Of a stretch of 64,000 nucleotides of DNA, positions 46,764 to 57,030 are shown piece by piece; the first letter of the stretch is position 1; each line of letters opens with the position of its first letter. Position numbers and translations under genes: made by a program. The stretch lies in NCBI RefSeq assembly GCF_007565055.1, contig NC_044557.1:82099019-82163018 (forward strand). Reading direction: 5' to 3'. The stretch comes from Rhinopithecus roxellana (Eukaryota > Chordata > Mammalia > Primates > Cercopithecidae). A model generated the notes under the pieces. It saw only the letters and a program-made list of their open reading frames with translations. It ran no database searches and was not told the DNA's origin.

Positions 46764-48790
46764 CCAGATCTATAAATTAACTTCATTTAAGTAAAGGAAG
46801 TTTCTGCCTAGTTCAACTTAGCCATCTGAAACACGACACTGGGATTTGATGTAAATTTCCAGTTGGTTAAAATTATTCCTTCTTGTAAAATTGCCGTTGT
46901 TCCCTGAACTTAAATTTATTTCTGGGTCTGCTTTGTGAGGGCCTCTGTGATGAGCTGGAACGAGCAGGCACAGGCTCTTGAGAGCCCATTCTGCCCATCC
47001 TTTCCCAAGTTTGTGTTCAGAAACATCATGTTGGTAACATGAAATTGACAATGGCAGGAGTATTTACACCACTGAAACAGGAAAATATAAGAAATCAGAA
47101 CATTCTTTCCCCCTAAAGAACTGGCTTATAGCCCAGACATACCTGACACAAATCAGGGGTGTTGGCTCCCTGGCATAATAACATCAGAGGGGCATCCTAA
47201 TACTATTGTCATTTCCTCCACACTCTAATTCTTGCAACAGAGAAAGTGCATTTCTTTTCGTTCTATCCTTGGCAGAAACGGGGATCAATTGGCTACTACC
47301 AAACATCATCTCATGGAAATGCTATAGCTCAAACATTTTAATATATATAACAATCATTTGGGGTGTCTGTTTAAATGCTCTTTTATAAATTTACTCCCAG
47401 GATTTTTATTTAGTAGATTTGTATTCAGACCTGTGATTCTGCATTTTACAAAATAAAGAAATTCTAATGCTGGTAGTCTTTAGACAATGCATTGAAAATA
47501 TTCAAGTGTTGGGCATATTGACAGGGAAGCAGTTCACTGCATTTACCTGGGGGTTCTAAGAGTTTCCACCACCCAATGCCCTGTGTCTCCTCAGAGAAAT
47601 AAAACTCTACTAATCAAACACACTAACTCTGAACTCAATTGTATATTGCCAGCTTGCAAACTTTATAGTAGCTACCTGTTCAGATAGCCATGAAGTAGTG
47701 TGATCTTCAAGCTCTCAGATTTCCTGTCAAAAAATTGAAACCCCATTGGCAAGCTGCAGGTTGCCGGCTGTCCAAGGATATTATCTCCAATTGAAATCAG
47801 CAATGCAGGCTCAGAGTCTTTGGCTCAGGTCTCCCAAGCATATCATTATTATTCTAATGAATTTGGAAAATTACATGTTCTCTAATAACAGCCCATGAAA
47901 GGAATACACAAATAGAAATACAGAAAGAAGTGACTTGCTGTGGCCCTTTGAAGAACTTGGTGACTGAGTTTGTTCAGTTGTGTTTAGATAACAGAATTAG
48001 GCTTAGTCTACTGGGCCTCATTGAATAAAAGGGAATTTTTCATTAAAATGTATATTTTAGGCTTCTGAAACAAAATCGTAAGTTCAGGCATCACCAGGCC
48101 CACATTCTGTGTGGCACCAATTCAGAGCTGAGTAATGGTAGCTGTTTATGGAAGAGGCATGAATTCTCCAGTTGCAGTAGTTTCCATCATTCTCACTTTG
48201 TTTTCCTAACTGGCCTTGTCTGTGTCATATCTGAGTTTGCAGCCCCTGTTAAGCTTTGTTTTCTTTCTTAGTTTTCTTTTACCCTACTTCCAAGTTCCCT
48301 TCAGAAGGCTCACAACATATAATCCTGGAAAGTTCTTCTTGCTATCTGTTGCAAATTAGTGTAAGGCAATCTTGTGTTTGATGATTATCGGATTATTAGA
48401 TAGATATCAGCAACTATCTACATTTAGTAGTTGAAGTCTTTAACAGAACTCATCAAATTTTAACTTGGCTATGAATTGCCTGGGATCCTATTAGAATACA
48501 TTTGTTAATTCAGTAGGTATAGAGTGGCTGGCGCTGCTTATGGTTGCATGCACCATACATTGAGTAGAAAAGGTATAAGTTTTTGCCTCTAAAACTTTGT
48601 TCCCAGGTTCTATCAGAAGCAAGATGCAAAACAAAGTTTGCCATTCATACAAGTGTTTATTAGTAGCACAATTTAAAAAGGCATATATAATCTGCTTAAT
48701 AAACTGGATAAATCTCAAATCTTTACCCTCTTAATTATCCTGACCATGACTTGCATAAAGCAAAAGGAACAGTGTTCTGGAAGCAGGGAT
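46764..48790. other. Intergenic with two possible hAT fragments
   Basis: About 47320-47495 ('aacaatcatttggggtgtctg', 'tgtgattctgcattttac') and about 48440-48530 look like decayed MER5/MER20-type elements. Nothing else is recognised. Confidence 0.45.
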
Positions 48791-48803
48791 TCTGTTAATC
48801 TTT

Positions 48804-49099
48804 TTTTTTTTTTTTTTTTTTTTTGAGAACGAGTCTCACTTTATCACCCAGGCTGGAGTTCAGTGGCACAATCTCGGCTCACTGCAAGAGCTGTCTCCTG
48901 GGTTCAAGCGATTCTCATGCCTCAGCCTCCCAAGTAGCTGGGATTACAGGCACCCGCCACCACACCCAGCTAATTTTCATATTTTTAGTAGAAATGGGGT
49001 TTCACCATTTCACCAGCCAGGCTGGTTTCAAACTCCTGACCTCAGGTGATCCGGCTGCATCGGCCTCCCAAAGTGCTGGGATTACAGGCATGAGCCTCC
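48804..49099 (-). mobile_element. Alu element, antisense
   Basis: A T-tract, then a full right and left arm, lacking about 15 bases at the 5' end ('ggcatgagcctcc'). The 10-bp duplication GTTAATCTTT lies at 48794-48803 and 49100-49109. It has an extra 'accatttcaccagcc' piece in the left arm. Confidence 0.93.
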
Positions 49100-49109
49100 G
49101 TTAATCTTT

Positions 49110-50055
49110 GAGGATGAATCCAGCAATCTCAGAATCAGTTGCTAGACAAAGGACAGTTTCAGAATCAAGTTTTGGTACCACTGCAAAGAATATGGACTAC
49201 TGAGTTCCCTGGATTATTTTGCCTTAAACAAGTGCAGAAGGGTTTCTATAACATGTATATCATAGTTCTAGCCAAGCCACATATTTTGAAAACCAGCAGT
49301 TTTATCAGTGTAAACCCATTTATAAAAACATGCTAATGTCTAAACTTCTGGGGTCAATTGTAGATAAAGACAGCTAGATGTTTACAGTAACTTTCCTTGC
49401 AGTGTGGCTCTTTGATTAAACACTGTGAACCATTTCCCGTAACGTGTATCCCAATTAGGGCAACCAGCAGAACCTGTTTTTATTATACTATTTTTGATAA
49501 TATATTTTAAATTAAATTACATGCCACAGGACAGACTCTTCCCAAGAAATGGATGCTTCAAACTGGATTTGGCCCAGTTCTGAGGTGAGAAGGATAGGTT
49601 TTCCATTTGAGAGAGATCAATGTGAAGGAGGCAGGAAGAAACAGCCCCTTCCAGTGAGGTGTGGAATATTCCACTACTACCTTCTAAGCAAGACCTGAGG
49701 GTCCCCTCACCCAAAACCCTCCCATTCTTGGCACACTCATCTTTTAGATTAATTTCTGCTTGGGCCCCTTTCCCATCATGTCTTCAGCACAACATTATCT
49801 CATGTGACTTCATGACAAACAGAAACAGAAAATAAGTAGAAGCAACCCTAGAGATTGCCAAAGCCAGTGGGTTTCCCATCTTAGCTTTGAAGTCCTTTGT
49901 TCAGACTTAAGATCACGCTGGGATGCAGACACATAATCCTCATAGGAAAGAGAAATGTTCTGGATGAAGCAGTGGGTGGATGCAGGGAAAGCAAAAACAT
50001 CGCTCTTTTCCACGCTCCCAGTCCCTTCATCTGTTTGTGCTTGAGTGACTTCCAA
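49110..50055. other. Intergenic, unassigned
   Basis: No repeat family or coding region recognised. Confidence 0.5.
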
Positions 50056-50185
50056 TGGGCACCGTTAACCTGATCATTCTTCTATCACCCATTTTGCAGA
50101 TTAAGAAACTAAGTCTTTGAGGGGATAAGTAAATTGCTTGAGTACACATAGTGAGATGGGGGCAGAACAGAAACTCTCTTTCTGT
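50056..50185 (-). repeat. MIR fragment
   Basis: 'attttgcagattaagaaact', 'aaattgcttgagtacacatag' fit the MIR complement. Confidence 0.6.
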
Positions 50186-51110
50186 TATGGGTCAGAGGAC
50201 AGGCTTTAAGGGAATGAGGTGAAGGCACTCGCTCTTGTCCTGAGACTGAGGGCTCAGTGGGATAACGACTCAGACTCCAAGCTGGTTGTCCATGCCCCTA
50301 AGCCTCCCCAGCCAATTAGCTCATTCCTTCAGTTCCGGGTAATGACTCAACTTTTTCCTTTCTGGATTCCAGATGAAAACCTCTCTCTGCAGTTCCTGGT
50401 ATCACCTGAAAAGCAAAAAGTAAGGATTTTCTTCCTTCTCAATGCCATCTAGCACTTGAAGAAAAACTGCCAGCAAGCCAGATGGTAAGTTGTCATGGGG
50501 AAGATGACGTGGCCGCTCCCCACTGGGAGAGCCTTTTCTGACTTTCCTCAAGTGAGTTATGCTCTTTTTAATCTGCTTCGTAGACAGCCCATTTGCTAAC
50601 ATTGCATCAATGTGTGCTCATCTCATTTCCCTAAAGGCTTCTGTTTCTCTCTAGGTCTCCTTTTCCACCCCATTTTTATATCTTCCTATCCTTTCCAGTG
50701 CCCTACAACAATTTCATTCATACAAAAGCAAGCCTTCCCAAAACACAGAGTTACATTTGGAGTTATCAACCACAGTAGCGGTTATGATTGAGGATACGTT
50801 CTCCCCATCCTAAGATGGTAAAGCGCTCAAGGAGATAACTTCCTGCTCATACCCTTTACACTGTGTGCATGTCACCCTGAGGATTCTCTGGGGCTCCTCT
50901 TTACCCACATCTCTTTCCATCTTTCCCCTCTTTTCTCCTTTGTTCACAAGACCCTCCCTATTGCCCCTTTCTCTACCTACCTGCCTTCTAAGGCAGGAGT
51001 TGTAAGAAGGGGTGTTCAGTCTCATAAAGTACTGACATTGACAACCTGGATCCTACTCACCACCAAAATCACATGGGTCTACAGTCTATTCTCAGAATAT
51101 TATGATAATA
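50186..51110. other. Intergenic, unassigned
   Basis: Pyrimidine-rich on the plus strand around 50640-51000. No gene or named repeat. Confidence 0.45.
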
Positions 51111-51162
51111 TTAGGTTGGTGCAAAGGTAACTGTGGTTTTCACCATTAAAAGTAATGACGAT
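51111..51162 (+). mobile_element. MADE1 (mariner MITE) fragment
   Basis: 'ttaggttggtgcaaaggtaa' and 'ccattaaaagtaatgac' match the left half of MADE1, the family that gave rise to miR-548 genes. The right inverted arm is missing. Confidence 0.9.
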
Positions 51163-51240
51163 GAGAAAAAAAAGAAACAAGAAAAAAGAAATCTTAAGAG
51201 GAAGAAGGAAAAGAAGGAAGAAAAGAAAGAAAAATAAGAG
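51163..51240. repeat. GAA/AAG-rich purine tract
   Basis: About 78 bases of nearly pure purine on the plus strand, directly after the MADE1 fragment. Confidence 0.85.
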
Positions 51241-51269
51241 AACTATGCACCAATATTTCTAGTAATACT

Positions 51270-51308
51270 AATAACTGACATTGACTAAGGAACTCTTTTA
51301 TCCTGCAC

Positions 51309-51371
<63 letters not shown>

Positions 51372-51525
51372 ATTAAGGCCTCATGAGTACTGTATTATTT
51401 CCTCTTATTTTACAAATGTGGAAATCTAGGGACATTTAAGTCCAATGAGCAAATAGGAAGCCGGGATTCAATGCCTGGGGAATCTGATTGCAGAGTCTGA
51501 GCTCTGTAGACTGCTGACCAAAGCG
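51270..51525 (-). repeat. MIR SINE interrupted by (TG)n
   Basis: 'taataactgacattgacta' before and 'ttattttacaaatgtgg' plus 'aggaagccgggattcaatgcc' after the microsatellite form one MIR complement. Confidence 0.75.
51312..51368. repeat. (TG)28-29 microsatellite
   Basis: 57 uninterrupted bases of TG, the longest dinucleotide repeat here. It has probably expanded inside the MIR and is likely polymorphic. Confidence 0.97.
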
Positions 51526-51843
51526 GGGAACAGCGCCCAGCTTTCAGGGTTGGGAATTATTATGGTAGCACCTATGTTTGGGGATTACACATATTGGTGG
51601 CTCCATGATTCAAAGGGCCGAGGATGTCACAAAGCCAGGGATTCCCGTATCAAGGACATAGTATAGGAGAGGATTCTGAGGTGTTAAAGACAAAAGTGTT
51701 TTATATCAACAATCCAGAGAATATGCTTTTATAACAGGCGAAGTGATGGGGAAGGAAAGGCTGAAGCCCTGCTGTGTTTGTCTTCCTAAGATCATTATAT
51801 TGCTATTTTCTAGACTCTTGTCTATTTGAGGAGGCTTAAGCTA

Positions 51844-52276
51844 ATTTTTTTAAATTTTACTTTAAGTTCTGGGATACATGTGCTGAACGTGTAGGTTTGT
51901 TACACTGGCATACGTGGGCCATTGTGGTTTACTGTACCTATCAACCCGTCATCTAGGTTTTAAGCTCCACATGCATTAGGCATTTGTCCTAATGCTCTCC
52001 CTCCCCATTCCCTCCACCTCCCAATAGACCCCAGTGTGTGATGTTCCCCTCCCTGTGTCCATGTGTTCTCACTGTTCAGCTCCCACTTATGAGTGAGAAC
52101 ATGCGGTGTCTGGTTTTTTGTTCCTGTGTTAGCTTGCTGAGAATGACGGTATCCAGCTTCATCCATGTTCCTGCAAAGGACATGAACTCATTCTTTTTTA
52201 TGGCTGCATAGTATTCCATGTTGTGTATGTGCCACATTTTCTTTATCCAGTTCATCATTGATGGGCATTTGGGTTC
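51844..52276 (-). mobile_element. 5'-truncated L1PA-type L1
   Basis: 3' end sequence ('actttaagttctgggataca') through the ORF2 stop region and the complement of the KMWHIHNMEYYAAIKKNEF segment, ending at 'gggcatttgggtt'. Short (about 430 bp) and without coding capacity. Confidence 0.93.
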
Positions 52277-52850
52277 TTTTTAAAATCACTTTGTGAGTTC
52301 TGGAGTTTCTTCCATCTTAAATGCTGTCTTGCTATTGTGTTTCAGTCACCTGTTACTCACATGTGGGTTATTCACTTTGGAGACCATTTCTGGAAAGTTT
52401 CAAATACTAAGATGGCTTTTCCATGCCAACCCCTGGGCTCTTGCCTCCTTTTTCCATTGCCTGGCCATAACACAAATTAATTTCTGTATTCATTTCTTCC
52501 AAATGGTTTCCTCAGATGTTCTTTAAATGAATCCCTGCTTATTTTTGAATTTTCTACATCACAACCCCCTACTCTTTTACTCCATCCCACAGCAGAAAGA
52601 AATTGATAGATGTTTATCCTACTGTGCTTTAAAGTAGACTCTACAAGTACAGGAGTTATGTTCATTTAAAATTTGAAGGAATGTTAATACAACCTCTCCT
52701 TCTTTGCAAGGTACCCTCCACTTTAGTTTTTCCTTTTCAAAACTGACAGACTCTTCTTTGGGCAACACTTAGGAGCCAAACGTTTTGGCCTTTGTCTTAG
52801 ATGAAATAATCCTATTAAAACACGAATGAGAAGTGACACTTCCGATTTCA
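52277..52850. other. Intergenic, unassigned
   Basis: No repeat family or coding region recognised. Confidence 0.5.
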
Positions 52851-53404
52851 GAATGCAAATCATGCTTCTCTGCCATCAAGACCCTGCATGCTCTGCTTCC
52901 TGCTACTCATCTAACTTCCTCCCCTACACTTTCCTCTTGCACCCTCTGCCCTGACTCCACCCCGTTTTCTTGCTCCATCCCTTTTGTGACCAGACACACA
53001 TATGTGCCTCAGGCCTTTTGAACTTGCCATTCCCTCTCTCTGCCTCTGACTGAAATTCTCTTTCCCCAAATAGCTGCTTGTTCATTCTTATTATTCTCTG
53101 CTCAGATGTCATCCATCAGAAAGCCCTTCTCTGCCAGCTCAGTTTATAATAGCTAACCCCAAACATTTTCTATTTTTTACCCTGCTTATTTCTTTCACAC
53201 CATAGCTCAGTACTTTGTTATATATTTCTTTACTTGTTTGTTGTCTGTCTTCCCCATTAAAATGTAAGACCCATAAGCTGTGTTCGCATTTTAAACAAAA
53301 CAAAACAGAAACAACAGCAGCAGCAGCCACAACAACAGCAACACTATCACATCCTCAGCACCTAGAACAGTACTTGGCCGGTAGTAGCATTTGTTGAATG
53401 AACA
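52850..53404 (+). repeat. L2 LINE 3' fragment
   Basis: 'gaacttgccattccctctc', 'tgaaattctctttccccaaa', 'tcagatgtcatccatcagaaa', 'taagacccataagctgtg' and 'tagtagcatttgttgaatgaa' follow L2 closely. A CAA/CAG-rich insert sits at 53305-53344. Confidence 0.9.
53305..53344. repeat. CAA/CAG-rich simple repeat inside L2
   Basis: Imperfect CAA, CAG and CCA triplets, about 40 bases, between two L2 blocks. Confidence 0.85.
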
Positions 53405-54115
53405 AAGGCTGAGCTATGGTGGGAGAGAGGGCTATGCACTGGTGGGAAAGGCACCAGATCCCCAGAATCACATATTACAAGTTTCTGGATCTAACTTTGT
53501 TCGTAAGATATAAATTGCTTAATTGCTAATGGGAGTTCTGTTTACCTGTTCAAAGCCCTAGTTCTGCAGCAATGACTATTACTGGGCCTTGTTTTCTCTT
53601 CTATTCTTCAGCTGCCCTCTTTCCAGAGAGGTTGCTCCCACTCGTCTTCCCCAAGGAAGACATTGGCCAAGCAGACCTTGACTTTCACATGCTAAGTGAC
53701 TGCCTGAGGCATCATCGTTAAAAGTAAGGGTCCAGTTCTTGCTTTCCACTTCCCTAGGTGCCTGGGCCAAGTCTCACTCTTAGTTTCTCCCTTGGGCTCC
53801 CATGTGCCCAGAGCAAGAGAATTCTGGCAATTCAGGGGACCTGTCCATATGGGGCCCAAGGGACTTGGCAACACATTTTGTGTCTCATTCCAACCACAGT
53901 GCCAAGTTTAGAATTAAATTTACTTCCTTAAGTTTGGAGTCTAACGTGAGCTTTGAGCAGTACGTGAGACACAAGGCTACAAACGTTTCCCTTTCTTTCC
54001 ACCTCAGTTCTGCTTTGCCCTGCAGTTGCCTGAATTAAGTATACATGTCAGAAGGCTTTAGTTGGTTCCCAAGAGCCTTGTGTTCAAATCATGGCTCTGA
54101 CAATTATTATTCATG
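53405..54115. other. Intergenic, unassigned
   Basis: No repeat family recognised. Short frames on the minus strand at 53579-53874 look like chance. Confidence 0.45.
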
Positions 54116-54119
54116 TTTC

Positions 54120-54271
54120 TCAGACACTGGAAGGAATCCCTCTTAGGAGATAACACTTATTGAACAGTTACCTAGATCTGGGTCAAGCACCTGCTACACT
54201 GTCTTAATCCTCAGAATTCTATAAGGTAGATACCATAATTAACCAGGTTTTACATGTTTTAAAAAAATCAA
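54120..54271 (-). repeat. MIR SINE, part 1
   Basis: 'aacacttattgaacagttacc' and 'aattctataaggtagatacc' are MIR complement; the element continues beyond the Alu. Confidence 0.75.
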
Positions 54272-54560
54272 GCCAGGCATGGTGGCTCAGGCCTGTAATC
54301 CTAGCACTTTGGGAGATTGAGGCAGGAGGCTCACTTGAGGTCCAGAGTTTGAAAATAGCCTGGCCAATATGGCGAAACCCCATCTCTAATAAAATTACAA
54401 AAATTAGCTGGGAGTGGTGGTGTGCACCTGTAATTTCAGCTACTCAGGAGGTGGAGGCACAAGAACCTCTTGAACCCAGGAGGCAGAGGTTGCAGTGAAC
54501 CAAGATCACATCACTGCACTCCAGCCTGGTTGACAGAATGAGACTGTCCCCCGCAAAAAA
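54272..54560 (+). mobile_element. Alu element inserted in MIR
   Basis: A diverged sense Alu, probably AluS or AluJ. Near-matching AATCAAG/ATTCAAG flanks suggest its target duplication. Confidence 0.92.
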
Positions 54561-54620
54561 TTCAAGAGCTAGATAAGCAAGGATTTGAACCAAAGCCCTA
54601 GCTCATCACCACTTCACTGC
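54561..54620 (-). repeat. MIR SINE, part 2
   Basis: 'agctagataagcaaggatttgaacc' resumes the MIR complement after the Alu. Confidence 0.7.
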
Positions 54621-54829
54621 ATCATCACTATCATCACTACTATGATTAGTTATCATTTGTGATATGATATGGAAACCCTGGTCCATGTGCCCAGGGCCAC
54701 CTGCTCCCCTTCTCAAGTACTTCAGACTTGTCCTATTGGTATACCTGGAAAGGCTCAAAACTGGGTACAACCTCAGGAAGAATAGGTCTTCCATTTTGGA
54801 GATCCTCCTTTCATAGTAGGAGATGGTGT

Positions 54830-54950
54830 GTTCTAATGGACAAAGGCTTTCTTGGTGACTCCCACTAACTGTGTCTTTTGAGAAGTCGGTTTAACCTCCT
54901 GGCCACTCAACTTTCTCAACTATAAAAGAAAGGCTTGAACCAAAGACTCA
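54830..54950 (+). repeat. MIR-like fragment
   Basis: 'ctaactgtgtcttttgagaag' and 'ttctcaactataaaagaaagg' weakly follow plus-strand MIR. Confidence 0.45.
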
Positions 54951-55224
54951 AAAATATTAATGAATGAATAATGAATAACATTTATTCTCCAACGTCCAAT
55001 GATTCTGTAGCCAATATCCAACTTCTAATAGTTTTGGTTTCCATAACCTCTCTGGGCTTCATTTGCAGGGCTCTGTGCACATTGATCCATTTCCCCCAGC
55101 ACAGAAATCCTTATTCAGAGGATCTGTGATGCTTTGTATCAACCAGATAATACAAGTAGTCCAGTCACCCAGCTGCCTCCTTGAGAGAACCATGAGCTCA
55201 TTTCTTACAACCTGCAACAACTAT

Positions 55225-55380
55225 TGCTAATAATGATAGCTAACATTTGTTGTACTACAGGTTCTTCTAATCATCTTACATTTAATTAATAACTTAATAT
55301 AATTAATTGTTATGATTAATTAATAATTTAATCTTCATAACAATCCCATGAGTAGTTACTAGTAGTAATACCCATCAGTC
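55225..55380 (-). repeat. MIR SINE with an AT-rich insert
   Basis: 'aatgatagctaacatttgttg' and 'taatcttcataacaatccc' are MIR complement, separated by palindromic TTAAT/ATTAA sequence at 55280-55332. Confidence 0.7.
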
Positions 55381-55381
55381 A

Positions 55382-55697
55382 GCTAGGCGTGGTGTCTCAC
55401 GCCTGTAATCCCAGCACTCTGGGAGGCTGAGGCAGGTGAATCACAAGGTCAGGAGTTCAAGACCAGCCTGACCAACATGGTGAAACCCCGTTTCTACTAA
55501 AAATACAAAAAATTAGCTGGGCGTAGTGGTGGGCACCTGTAATCCCAGCTACTCAGGAGGCTTAGGTGGGAGAATCACTTCGACCCAGGGGGCAGAGATT
55601 GCAGTGAGCGCCAAGATTGTGCCACTGCACTCCAGCCCGGGCAACGGAGTGAGACTCCGTCGCCAAAAAAAAAAAAAAAAAAAAAAGAAAGAAAGAA
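55382..55697 (+). mobile_element. Alu element with duplication
   Basis: Full-length sense Alu with a long poly(A) and (GAAA)n tail, flanked by perfect 15-bp duplications AATACCCATCAGTCA (55367-55381 and 55698-55712). Confidence 0.97.
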
Positions 55698-55712
55698 AAT
55701 ACCCATCAGTCA

Positions 55713-56740
55713 ATAAAGAAGGAATCCGCATCCTAAATTATTTGAGCTCTTCTCTTCTGAAGTTTCACAGCAGCCTAAGGCATTCGCCAGGGTCTCTGGA
55801 ATAAACAAGGGGGAATCAGGTCCCGCCTAAGTTCACAAGGAAGGAGAGGCAGAAAGGGCTTTCCCTAGGTTCCCTGCAAGAAGATGCTGCCCAGCTGGTG
55901 CTCAGGGTTCATGTGTCATTTCAGCACTGGCAGCAGCTGTTCCTCACCAGCCCTGTATAAATCTGGAAACTGGAGAACACTGTCAACCTCTGTCCTGTTG
56001 CACTGGTATCTTCTCTCCCCAGTGAGATGCCTTGGAGACTGAAATGTCCCTGTTTGGAAATGTCAACAGAAGAGACTGCTGCTTCGATTTCCTTGTCCTT
56101 CTTTTCTGTTAACACTCTGGAGAGTATGATACAGCTGATCTCACCTTACAGAGGCTACCTTGAGTAGTCATTAGGAGAAAGTAGAGGTACTGAAGGTGGA
56201 GGAGGTGGCTTTCTGGAAGTCAGCAAAGATGATAAAATGCACCAAATGGGAGCTGCCATTAGCCTTGCTCTTTGACCAGCTCTGTCATTTTATAACTTGG
56301 GGGTGAATTACAGGTTCAAGTGATAGAGAAGGGGCCATGGCATGTCACCATCTATTTAAAGAGCCATGAAGACACTGTCAGCAAGCTTTGCCTAACAAGG
56401 ATGCAGGATGACGTGCCCTTTATGTTTACTCCTTCAAGATTGAATGTGTGTTGCTGCTTTTCTGCCAATAAAGGCAACAGTTGCAGTTACATTATTTTTG
56501 CAACAAAAGAGTCAGAAATTTTTAAAAAGTGACACAAATTCACCTTTAACTTTGTTCAAGGAGATTGATTTTTTTCTTTCTTTAAAAAGTGTTAAATGTT
56601 TAGGTAGTTTGGAAGATTTTTAATTTTAGCAGTTTCCAACCCATGCTGAAAGAGTTTGTGGATTTGATCATTCCACTAAGCAGTTGTAAATATGCACCTT
56701 GCTTAACAACACCGTTGTTACGCTCCTCAAATGTCGCGTA
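55713..56740. other. Intergenic, unassigned
   Basis: No gene or named repeat recognised. Confidence 0.5.
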
Positions 56741-57030
56741 GGCTGGGTGTGGTGGCTCATGCCTATAATCCCAACAATTTAGGAGGCTGGGGCGGGCGGA
56801 TCACTTGAGGCCAGGGGTTTGAGACCAGCCTGGCAACATGGCGAAACCCCGTCTCTACTAAACATACAAAAATTAGCCGGGTGTGATGGTTCATGCCTGT
56901 AATCACAGCTACTCAGGGAGGTGAGGCATGAGGATCACTTGAACTTAGGAGGTAGAGGTTGCAGCGAGCTGAGATTGCACCATTGCACTCCAGCCTGAGC
57001 AACAGAGTAAGGCTCTGTCTCAAAAAAAGA
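56741..57030 (+). mobile_element. Alu element
   Basis: A sense Alu from GGCTGGGTGTGGTGG to 'tctcaaaaaaagaaaaag'. Moderately diverged. No clear flanking duplication. Confidence 0.94.

Noticed and set aside
51111..51162. A miR-548-type microRNA gene
   Set aside because: The MADE1 right arm is missing, so the long hairpin needed for processing cannot form.
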